64,000 nt of DNA from Lophius americanus (taxonomy: Eukaryota; Chordata; Actinopteri; Lophiiformes; Lophiidae): the NCBI GenBank assembly GCA_037951165.1, contig JBBDHG010000168.1, forward strand, positions 177,501 to 241,500. The letters are read 5' to 3'. Positions 12,360 to 21,460 of this stretch are shown piece by piece. Each line of letters begins with the position of its first letter. Position 1 is the first letter of the stretch. The notes beneath the pieces were generated by a model. That model saw only the letters and a list, made by a program, of their open reading frames with translations, did not search any database and was not told where the DNA came from. Position numbers and translations under genes: made by a program.

Positions 12360-13297
12360 GAAAAAATGAAAATCAATGTTGTTGAGAGAAAACAACCAAA
12401 AAATGGATAAAAAGGAAAATGTTGTTGACTGAAAACAACCAAAAATGGATAAAAAGGAAAATGTTGTTGAGTGAAAACAACCAAAAATGGATAAAAATTA
12501 AAATGTTGTTGAGTGAAAACAACCAAAAATGGATAAAAATGAAAATGTTGTTGAGTGAAAACAACCAAAAAATGGGGAAAATGAAAATGTTGTTGAGTGA
12601 AAACAACCAAAAAATGGGTAAAAATGAAAATGTTGTTGAGTGAAAACAACCAAAAATGGATAAAAATGAAAATGTTGTTGAGTGAAAACAACCAAAAATG
12701 GATAAAAATGAAAATGTTGTTGAGTGAAAACAACCAAAAATGGATAAAAATTAAAATGTTGTTGAGTGAAAACAACCAAAAATGGATAAAAATGAAAATG
12801 TTGTTGAGTGAAAACAACCAAAAAATGGGTAAAAATGAAAATGTTGTTGAGTGAAAACAACCAAAAATGGATAAAAATGAAAATGTTGTTGAGTGAAAAC
12901 AACCAAAAAATGGGGAAAATGAAAATGTTGTTGAGTGAAAACAACCAAAAATGGATAAAAATGAAAATGTTGTTGAGTGAAAACAACCAAAAATGGATAA
13001 AAATGAAAATGTTGTTGAGTGAAAACAACCAAAAATGGATAAAAATTAAAATGTTGTTGAGTGAAAACAACCAAAAATGGATAAAAATGAAAATGTTGTT
13101 GAGTGAAAACAACCAAAAAATGGGTAAAAATGAAAATGTTGTTGAGTGAAAACAACCAAAAATGGATAAAAATGAAAATGTTGTTGAGTGAAAACAACCA
13201 AAAAATGGGGAAAATGAAAATGTTGTTGAGTGAAAACAACCAAAAATGGATAAAAATGAAAATGTTGTTGAGTGAAAACAACCAAAAATGGATAAAA
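12360..13297 (+). repeat. 42-bp minisatellite with a higher-order period of 295 bp
   Basis: About 22 tandem copies of a 42-bp unit containing 'atgttgttgagtgaaaacaa' and 'ccaaaaatggataaaaat'. Unit variants (ggataaaaat, ggataaaaatt, aatgggtaaaaat, aatggggaaaat) recur in the same order every seven units; the aatgggt variant, for example, sits at 12826 and 13121, 295 bp apart. Because 42 is divisible by three and units lack stops in several frames, long open frames appear on both strands, but they are repeat artefacts. Confidence 0.95.
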
Positions 13298-13379
13298 ACA
13301 CAACCTAAAATCTGAGTTATGATCATTACATGGACGTGTGTAAGAATTCTTTTTATCATTAACATTTATGTCAACATTT

Positions 13380-14040
13380 GATTAAACAACTACCTAACTA
13401 GCTAGGTTGTAACACAGGTAATGTTAGCGAGCGAGCTAGCTAGCTAATGAAAATGAACACATGTTGCACCACACGAACTATAAACAACAACTTATGTTGT
13501 CTAATGAGAGCTAGCTTTAGTGAGAGCTAGCTTTAATGAGAGCTAGCTTTAATGACAGCTAGCTTTAATCAGAGCTAGCTTTAATCAGAGCTAGCTTTAA
13601 TGAGAGCTAGCTTTAATGACAGCTAGCTTTAATCAGAGCTAGCTTTAATCAGAGCTAGCTTTAATCAGAGCTAGCTTTAATGAGCGCTAGCTTTAATGAG
13701 AGCTAGCTTTAATGAGCGCTAGCTTTAATGAGAGCTAACGAATATGAACTTAGGTTCATACAATCAGCTAACGTCGTTTGCACGTTCTCTTACACCGTGA
13801 AAAAGAATTATCTCGATATATAAACCCTTTTATTTGGTTGAGCTCATTTTGAATCTGTATTTCTTACTGAAAAAGTAAGGGCCCAAGGATGGAGCCCAGG
13901 GGGATGCCACAGGTCAAAGGTGGGAAGGCCTCAACCAGAGCGATGGAGAAAGTCCAATCCAGTGTGTAGGTTGGTTTTATTTGTCTTATTACAGCATGTG
14001 AGGAATTATGTGACGAAAAAAAAAGTCTCCTAATGGTCAA
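13380..14040 (+). repeat. Dispersed repeat, copy 1 (paralogue at 18330-18860)
   Basis: It shares a series of blocks with 18330-18860: 'gcgagcgagctagct', 'gttgcaccacacgaac' (gttgcaccgcactaat in the other copy), 'gagctcattttga' and 'aagtaagggcccaaggatgg'. The last block resembles a common fish repeat phrase that reads 'aaggggcc..gaggacgggg' at 32790-32815. The copy is interrupted by the 16-bp array at 13503-13736. Confidence 0.55.
13503..13736 (+). repeat. 16-bp AGCTAGC minisatellite
   Basis: About 14 tandem copies of 'gagctagctttaatga', with variants 'cag' and 'gcg' at the junction. Every unit contains the palindrome AGCTAGCT or GCTAGC. The paralogous repeat at 18330-18860 has only two or three degenerate units at the corresponding place, so the array expanded in this copy. 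Confidence 0.9.
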
Positions 14041-16160
14041 ATAATTATCTAAAAACTTTATTTAGCATAATATATTCTGTTGCTATAATATAATATAATA
14101 AATGAAATTAATGAAAAATATGAATAGAAAAATAAAATAGAAAATGAATAGAAAAAAAAATAAACAAGATTTTTACATCTTATAAAATTAATAAAATTCT
14201 TAAAAAAATAACATTTTATATTCTATAAGATATAGAATAAAATACCTTTTATGAAATAAAATAAAAATCTTTCCGTGTTGTTTTTTTTCGACATTAAAGG
14301 GGTTAACCCAGGAAAACCATGCAGATCTTGTGAGCTACGTTTCCTTACACAAAGGTGAAAGGTCACCTCAGGTTGCTAAATGGACCCAGCAGCATCAGCT
14401 CAGCATTTTTTTTAAGTGTGCATGGACTCCCTGCCCCACACCTCCTCCTCCTCCTCCTCCTCCTCCTCGCACCCATCCCCAAACTGAGATCACATCATCT
14501 CCTCAATAACCCCGCCTGCCTGCAACAAACCCTCTAAATGTTCAGGAAATATATTCCAGAAGAAGCAGCCTTGTAGATGTGGCAACCTGAGGGAGTTCAG
14601 ACTGTCAGGGAGGAACGTAGAGGAGGAACGTAGAGGAGGACGGCGCAGGATAACAGGGGGGCACGGAGAAACATGTGTATGAACTGTCAAAGAAAAGAAG
14701 GAAAAATCACAATGATCTTCATTTTAATCAATCAGTAAATGTGTGTTCTGTATTTTACTGGCTGTCCTCCACTCCCTTTCCCTCCTTCTTCCTTTCCTTC
14801 CTCCCTTCCTTCCTTCCTTCCTTCCTTCCTTCCTGGGTGCTGCAGAGCCGCTGAGCGGGGGGGAATAATGCCAGGGGTCTCTACATGCTGATATACGCTC
14901 AGGCCTGTCGAGCCAACAGAGCAGCCGAATTCTTTGACGCAGCCCACCTTTTTTTTTGTCCTGCTCAAAGACTCGGGCGAGCAGCAGCAGCTTTCAGCTT
15001 CTCCTCCACGCAGCAAAGACCAAGAAAAAAAGAAAAAAGAAAAAAAGGGAAGGAAAGTTTCTTTTGGGGGTTTTTTTCCTGCTAAATGTTAAAGCCTGAC
15101 TTTTGTACTTTCTGTGACCCGTTGCTGTCCTGGCTTAACGTCTACAGGAAAACAGTCTTTGACAACTTTATGAATATTACAGTATTCTTTTGTTTACTGT
15201 CCTCTATTGATGGACAGGTTGTGATTTGTGTCGTCCATCCAGATGTCGTCCAACTCTGGAGGAATTTGATTGACGTTTCGGTGCCATTCTACAATAAGAC
15301 TACATTTATACAGGGTTTATAAATGGTTCATAATGAGGTTATAAATCAGGTTATAGACGCTTTATAAGACATTAGCTTACATTTATAAACAGCTTATAGC
15401 ATAGCTTTTCATTTATCAATGTGGATCACTATTTGGCAGCATCAAGTTAGCAGTACAAATAAGTCTGCTCACTATTTGGCAAGCATCAAGCCTCTGAGAG
15501 CCTTTATAACTAAGGATTTTTAGGAGAGTATTAATGTTTTGTAGATTGTTTACAACTAAATTGAATATAGTTTCTTGAAGAATTCACCGTTTTTATATAT
15601 TATGGACAATAAGTTGTACAAAATTGTGCAGGAAAAAAATGAATGAGTGTAATATCTAGAACATTTTTCTTTTTCTCAATGATTTGGTTTGAATTATAAA
15701 TGATGACATCATGGCGTGTGAATAATGTTAGCAATCATAAGGTCAATAATTCTATATTTTATGTCTTTGCCTTGGTTTGAACTACGATATAAACACAGAG
15801 AAAAACTACAATAAAATACAAAAAAACAGTTTTTGCATTAAAGCAACTTTCTTCCTCCTATCTGACATTTCTGATTAATTAACGCCTTTATCAACAAAAC
15901 GCACCTCAACCAGGATGGGTAAATTCCCATGACCCATTGTGTTGGCGGGTCAAACCAGCTGATCTCTGGCAGACTGCTGCCCTCGATGTTCTGTTCAGTC
16001 ACTGGAGCCTAAATATTAACATTGCCAGTAATTAACTCTTATTCATGAGTTGTAAACTTGTTATTACACTGTAATTACACATGTATTACTATCTCACCCC
16101 AACTCCTGACTCTCTTCTCTACCCACTCCACCCTTCCTGAACTTTCTTCTTCACATCTCC
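14041..16160. other. Intergenic stretch, no gene recognised
   Basis: Very AT-rich at 14090-14270. A (CTC)n tract lies at 14440-14467, CTTCC repeats at 14785-14835, and poly-purine at 15022-15060. Around 15300-15480 'tttataaa' phrases recur ('ggtttataaatggttcata'), which suggests an unidentified repeat. Confidence 0.45.
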
Positions 16161-16310
16161 TTTCTTGGGCCCAAAGGACTAAACCCATCACCACAGCAAG
16201 CAAGAAGGGGCTCAGAGCCCTTCCTTGATGCAGTCCCACCTCCACCTTGAACTCTTCGGTCACTCCTGCTGCACACCTCCCCGCTGTCATGCTGCTCTCA
16301 TACACACTCC
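16161..16310 (-). mobile_element. RTE/Rex-type LINE reverse transcriptase fragment
   Basis: The minus strand encodes FKVEVGLHQGRALSPFLLAV, the motif of the RTE-like reverse transcriptases common in fish (consensus style EVGLHQGSALSPFLFAVVMD). The frame decays directly after it. It matches the better preserved fragment at 49735-50262 and a third piece at 17225-17335. Confidence 0.75.
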
Positions 16311-16599
16311 AGCTCTCTTATGCTGTTTTATTAACATGTAGAAAAGAAACAAAAAACAGGCGCAGACTTCTGAGGCCCGTTACTCTCGTCACATCCAGAA
16401 CTCCAGAACTCCAGAACTCCAGAACTCCTCAAAGGATTGTTCATTAATCAACTTTTTTTTACCGGAGGCGAGCTGGGACGACGTGGATGGTCCCGGCTTC
16501 TTCAGACTGTTTCTGGGTTGAACGTTTGTCGCAAGAACTCAGAGAAGAAAGGCTGCCTGGAATATAGGCTATAATTTGAAAAACCTCACCCGTCTGCTG

Positions 16600-16604
16600 C
16601 TGGT

Positions 16605-16650
<46 letters not shown>
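16600..16650 (+). repeat. (TG)n microsatellite
   Basis: About 46 bp of pure GT dinucleotide. Confidence 0.95.
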
Positions 16651-16651
<1 letters not shown>

Positions 16652-16969
16652 AATTGGTGCCTCTGCGTGTCACAGAGTACAGTGTGCTTCCATTTTCTGA
16701 TCTTTCCTCCTCTCTCATCTCTTGCTGCTCTTCAGTGGGAGGGGGGATTATAGGTGAGTCCGTCTGCTCCTCCTCTTTAATCACCCACTTTCTCTCCCCT
16801 CCATCACCGAGGTTCCTCCTCAGACAGCGGCTGATGGTGTCTGGGTCTCCGGACCACTTCATTTGACGGTAGGAGCCGACGTTAGGAAATCCAGAGGCAG
16901 TCAGAGAATCATAGTGTGAAAACTTAAAATGAATAAACTGAATTTCATCACAAAACTGCCCTTTTATTA

Positions 16970-17224
16970 TTGGTACCCTACATTTAATGTTAAGCCCCGC
17001 CCCCTTTTGCTACAATAACCACCTGAGTCTCCTTCTGTAGTCTGTGGTGAGGTCTGAAGACACATGGAGAAGATCTGAGACCATTCCTCCACAAAAAAAA
17101 CCTCCACCACCTTCAGGTTCTGAGGTCCACGATGGTGGACTCTCCTCTGCAGCACATCCCACAGATGTTCTGTGGGGTTCAGGTCAGGTGACTGGGTCAT
17201 GACAGAACCTTTATTTTGTGACCT
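16970..17224 (-). mobile_element. Tc1-like transposase C-terminal fragment
   Basis: On the minus strand the sequence reads TQSPDLNPTEHLWDVLQRRV and then PQNLKVVE..EEWSQI and QTSPQTTEGDSGG. The PDLNP-x-E-x-xW box is the end of the DDE catalytic region of Tc1/mariner transposases. A second, longer relative lies at 38285-39480. The fragment is joined directly to an RTE reverse transcriptase piece at about 17224, making a composite remnant. Confidence 0.8.
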
Positions 17225-17340
17225 CTGACATGGAGATTCCTGTCTGACCTCATCTGTCAGCCTGTCCATCACCATAGCAAACAAGAAGGGGGTCAGAACC
17301 TATCCTTGGTGCAGTCCCACCTCCACCTTGATCACGGTCA
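17225..17340 (-). mobile_element. RTE-type reverse transcriptase fragment joined to the Tc1 remnant
   Basis: On the minus strand: 'VEVGLHQG.VLTPFLFAMVMDRLTDEVRQES' style residues. 'FAMVMDRLTDEVRQES' is directly visible ending near 17225, and the GLHQG part lies upstream at about 17310 with a frame disturbance. It corresponds to the same domain as 49779-49900. Confidence 0.65.
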
Positions 17341-18329
17341 CTTCTTTTCTGAACCTAGCTTCAAATACTCTTTGTCAGATCTTCATCGTGTTGATCATCA
17401 TCTTCACAAACCACCGGGGTCTCATCAGGACATCAATCTGTAATGTTATGGATATTCTGGACATTTCGTTCTGACCGGTTTCCTCATTCCTGGATTCCAT
17501 AAGAACCCTGCAAACGTTAATCCTCCTCATGTCACCTGCTGACCTTCTCTGGGGTTCAGAACCACCCTGTGACATAAAAGCCTGAGAGGTGTTCTCCTGT
17601 GTCACCGTCAACGACACCTTTCCTTCTCCATGAGATCAAATCTTCATCTCTAATCTGACCGGTTCTGTCCCTGCTCCTCACCAGCTGGCTCACAGGTGGG
17701 CATCCACCCCTTTCATGAGCAGAACCGCTCCACCCATCACCCTCTGCACGTCTTTCCCGGATCAGAATGGAAACCCGAGAGCCAGCGACTGAACCCCGGT
17801 GAGGACACATCTCAGACGGCCAATCAGAGCGCAGCACATCTGAAGGAATCCGTCTGCAGGCCCAGCTGGCAGCAGAACCGGAGGCGGGAGCAGAGAGGAG
17901 GGAGATGTTTCAAAATGGCTGCAGGGTTCTGAAAGAATCCAGCCGTGTTTCACATCGTTCCTTTCTCCTCTACTGCTTATAAATATACAGGAACAGAGAA
18001 CTTTAATCGAAATTTGTACTCAACAAATGTTTAAGATTAGTTATAATCCGTCTCTAATGCTAAGCTAACCTTCGTTAGCATGTCTGGAGCAAAGCTGCAC
18101 CGTCGGCTCCAGGTGGAAAAATGTTCTTTAGATTGTTAGAACTGGTTAGATATTTTTTTGATAGTTTGACTTGATGTTCTTTTAGGTTTTGTAGCAAATG
18201 AAATGTGTCGCATGAATAAAGTTGCTTCGCCTCGATCATTTCCAGCTCATGCTAGAAGAAAATGTTCCAACTGGATGAATCTAACTATCGCTCATGTCCC
18301 AGAATCAAAGTTTTGACATTATTTAACTC
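17341..18329. other. Intergenic stretch, no gene recognised
   Basis: The first 350 bases may be further RTE or Tc1 decay products, given the neighbourhood, but I cannot align them. The rest shows no coding family, RNA gene or tandem array. Confidence 0.4.
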
Positions 18330-18860
18330 TTTAACGACTAAACAATTAGCTAAGTTGTTAACATGGGAAAGCTAGCGAGCGAGCTAGCTGGCTAATAAAA
18401 TCATCCCACGTTGCACCGCACTAATTTTAGAATAAGAATATCTAACGGTGCCTTAACGTGAGCTCGTGAGTTAGCTAGCTTAATGTGAGCTAGCTCTTGA
18501 GAACCAAGTCAGCGTTTTCTGTTCTCTTTAAATGGGGAAAAATAATTACCTCACTATATTAACCCGTTAATATCCTGCTCAGCGGTTTTGGTCGAGCTCA
18601 TTTTGACTTTTTTAAGAATTTGACCCAGTGGCAGCATGTATATACTAAAGAGTAAGGGGCCAGTGATGGATCCCTGAGGCAGGCCCCAGGTCAAAGGGGT
18701 CACAGAGGAGGAGGTAGTTTTCATGGCTATTGAGAAAAGTCCTATTCTAAAAGTAGAAGCAGGATTTTTTTTGGGACATATTAAAACATGTGAGGATTTA
18801 CTTTAGAGAATTATGTAACTTGATTAAACCAACAAAAAAAAAGTCTATTAAGGGTTAAAG
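18330..18860 (+). repeat. Dispersed repeat, copy 2 (paralogue at 13380-14040)
   Basis: It has blocks colinear with 13380-14040 ('agctagcgagcgagctagct', 'ttgcaccgcact', 'gagctcattttga', 'agagtaaggggccagtgatg'), without the expanded 16-bp array of that copy. Confidence 0.55.
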
Positions 18861-19295
18861 AGTTTCTGTAAAAAGAAATGTAATTAAACTTGAATATTTT
18901 CCATGAACTATAAAAAAGAAAATGTCTCCGTGAATCTATGTGTGTTTTTCTGTTTTAAAACATACGTAACTGAACAGTTTATCATTTTCAGGGTGAATTT
19001 GTGAAGAAATAATCGTTCCATTTGACCCTCTGTAAGAGTTCCGTCAAACATGATGCGGCGTTTCATGTGGAATCCAAAAAGAAAAAAGTCTGATGATGTG
19101 GAGCTTCGCCGCCATCTTGGATTTTTGCTACGCCGCCCGTCTGGTGGCTCCAGCTCCTCCACGGCTTCAGCTCCACGGCAAACATGAGAATGTGACTCTG
19201 CTGCGGCGGGTGGGATCCCTGCCATGTCTAAAACACATTTCATCTCACCCGCCCCTCCTTTCTCCCTTTTCTTCTCTTTCTTTCTATCGGCTTTG

Positions 19296-19336
<41 letters not shown>

Positions 19337-20209
19337 GTGAAGTCGTTGGGAGTGTCCAACAATTACTTCTTCTTCTTCCTTTTTCTTCTTTCTTCCTCCT
19401 GGGGCAGAGGGGCAGGAAGGCGAGCAGGACGGTCCGAGCAGCGAGAGAGCAGCGGCAGTTTGTCGGAGGTGAATCCCAGTAAAGAGAATAAAAGTGAATA
19501 AAGACGCAAAGAGAGGCGATAAAGTCTTCTAAGAAAGCTTTTTGATCCTCTGTGACACGCCTGGAAGTCCACCGATGTGTCATCAGAGGCTCGCCTGAGC
19601 CTTTCCCACCCAAACTGACACATATCTACATTCAACTTTCATTAAAAAAACACACACATGACTTTGCTTTGAATAAAAAAGATGCTGCAAAGCAGAATCT
19701 GGGAAAGGTGACTGGTTTATTCCACAAGCAGGAATCCTCTCCCTTTCAAAGGTCACGGTTCTGTTCCGACCGACTGACCGACCGTCAGGTGACCACACAG
19801 GAACATGGCGGGCGTTGAGTTTTACGTCATATGATCAAAGCATGTTTTATTTCATGCGTTTAGGTTTCATACGTCTAAACGTGGGATAATCAGTGGAATA
19901 AATATAAATAATAAGGAGTGCTGAGCTCGCAGGAATGATCCGAGGAGGAACGGAGGCCACGCCGTCTGTGTAGTCGGGGTTCTGCTTTAAAGTAAGGTGA
20001 CATGTCTGGTCATGTGGGCAGGTAAGAGCTGCTTATAGAGAGGGAGGGGGGGAGGGAGGGGGGAGAGAGAGAGGAGAACTGGATCTCCTCTTCACACCTG
20101 TCTGCAGCAGATCTGCACTAGATTCCAACCCAGAGTTTTGGACGTGTTTCAGAAAACTTCACGATGTATGGAGAGAAAACATATCTGCATTTCGTGGTGT
20201 GCGTGCGTG

Positions 20210-20281
<72 letters not shown>

Positions 20282-20990
20282 TTTTAAACTATTCTGACTT
20301 TCTGTCTGCTGTGAAACTCTTTTTTTATTCCTCTGACACAAGTTTCACTATCTGTAAAGTTTGCATTAAACACTTTTTTTCTTGCACACATTGGTAAATA
20401 ACATCATTTACATTTATATATATATATATTCATATATTTTTTGTGCATATTTCTATACATTTTTCTTGCATTTCATCTTTTTTTGTGGCACTGGAATGTC
20501 TCCTACCAATAAAGTCCTATCTTTCTATCTATAACACATATTTATATATGTATATATATGTATATATGTGTGTATATATACACGTATGTGTGTATATATG
20601 TGTGTATATATATACGTATGTGTATATAGATGTCTCATAGTGTCTGTGTGACTGGGGGAAGTTGGAAACAGCCACGTCAGGCTGGAAAGATGTTAAAAAT
20701 CCGTGCGTAAAAACCTCATTTAAAGGTCAAATCCTATCCATAAATTAATGTATAATCCCATTCACACCCTAAAAAGCCCCCCACACCTTCATAAAACCAA
20801 ATCAAAACTAAGACCCCAGCCCTCTTGAGCCCACCACCCAACAAAAAAAAAAAAGGAAAAGGGAAAGAAGAGTGGCACAACTTTACGCCCGACGCTGAAC
20901 TGGCGCAGGTTGGATGCGCGTCTCCGGCATCTGAGCTCTGACTGAGTGGAGGGGTGAAGAAAAAGAGAGAAAGAAAAGAGAGGAAAAGAA
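18861..20990. other. Intergenic stretch upstream of col1a2, microsatellite-rich
   Basis: No gene recognised. Simple repeats: GA 19302-19334, purine-rich 20037-20075, a long GT tract 20200-20278, and AT/GTAT 20415-20630. Any distal col1a2 enhancer would lie in this kind of position, but I cannot identify one. Confidence 0.45.
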
Positions 20991-20995
20991 AGACC

Positions 20996-21055
20996 TCCGT
21001 TTAAAACCTCGACGCTGTCCACGTCCTCAAAAAGAATGGATCTAATTAAAACGTT
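20996..21055 (+). promoter_or_regulatory. col1a2: Conserved proximal promoter block of col1a2
   Basis: Positions 21016-21040 read 'tgtccacgtcctcaaaaag' followed by 'aatgga'. This agrees with the sequence I recall from the mammalian COL1A2 proximal promoter about 200 bp upstream of the start site, including the A-rich run and the following 'aatt'. The distance to the presumed start site here is about 230 bp. The match is from memory and was not aligned by tool. Confidence 0.6.
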
Positions 21056-21182
21056 GCACTCGTCATCATGGTTCGAGCGGTGCCAAACGCTCCTCCGCTG
21101 CAGAGGAGGCTGGGAGACGCAGCACCACATGACCGAGGCTGAGCCTGGGAGGGATGGGAGTCAGATTGGGTTTCTCCTCTCT

Positions 21183-21270
21183 CATTGGTTGGGGGGCTGA
21201 CTTTTGACACGCAGACCAGGGACCCTCCTGCCGTATATATAGGCCTGATAGAACTTTATTGTTCTAGCAT
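21183..21270 (+). promoter_or_regulatory. col1a2: col1a2 core promoter: inverted CCAAT, TATA box, presumed start site
   Basis: An inverted CCAAT box (ATTGG, 21184-21188) lies about 50 bp upstream of a TATA-like element (ccgtatatatagg, 21231-21243). About 25-30 bp further on is the initiator-like 'agcatcacggc' at 21266. Mammalian COL1A2 has the same order: inverted CCAAT bound by CBF/NF-Y, a 'ccgtataaatagg' TATA box, and transcripts starting at 'agcaccacggc'. The start at about 21266 is therefore inferred by analogy. Confidence 0.75.
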
Positions 21271-21322
21271 CACGGCTGCAGGTTTCTGCTGAGTTTGGAG
21301 TTACTTCTATCACCATAACTGT

Positions 21323-21334
21323 ATGCCTTCCTGA
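21323..21334 (+). promoter_or_regulatory. col1a2: col1a2 upstream ORF 1 (three codons)
   Basis: ATG-CCT-TCC-TGA in the presumed 5' UTR, about 57 nt after the likely cap site. Mammalian COL1A2 also has an upstream ATG (atgccc) at the comparable place. It probably lowers initiation at the main start, but this is inference. Confidence 0.5.
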
Positions 21335-21362
21335 AGTTGGTTTATATACAAGGGCCTAGCAG

Positions 21363-21405
21363 CACAAGGAGTCTGCATGTCTGTGTAGACATGCTCAGCT
21401 TTGTG
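21363..21405 (+). promoter_or_regulatory. col1a2: col1a2 start-codon stem-loop (collagen 5' stem-loop)
   Basis: The main ATG (21391) lies inside an inverted repeat: gcatgtct (21375-21382) pairs with agacatgc (21387-21394) around a four-base loop, and cacaa (21363-21367) pairs with ttgtg (21401-21405) below an internal bulge. Type I and III collagen mRNAs of vertebrates share such a stem-loop, which is bound by LARP6 and coordinates translation of the two chains. A second three-codon upstream ORF (ATG-TCT-GTG-TAG, 21377-21388) sits in the stem and ends two bases before the main ATG, as in mammals. Confidence 0.9.
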
Positions 21406-21460
21406 GATAACCGGATTCTGTTGCTGCTTGCAGTAACCTCATACCTAGCATCATGTCAAT
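21391..21460 (+). CDS. col1a2: col1a2 exon 1: signal peptide
   Basis: 70 coding nt from the ATG, encoding MLSFVDNRILLLLAVTSYLA then SCQ, with one base (T) carried over the intron. It is nearly identical to the mammalian signal peptide (MLSFVDTRTLLLLAVT) and has the same exon length. The donor gtaagt is at 21461. The start codon is fixed by this homology and by the stem-loop around it. Confidence 0.97.

Noticed and set aside
12498..13301. 267-codon minus-strand open frame and overlapping frames on both strands
   Set aside because: Lies wholly in the 42-bp minisatellite, whose unit length is divisible by three; the translation is a 14-residue repeat in every open frame with no family resemblance.
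1..20990. Genes that neighbour COL1A2 in mammals (for example BET1, GNG11, TFPI2)
   Set aside because: I looked for their characteristic protein stretches in the open frames and saw none; short exons could have escaped.
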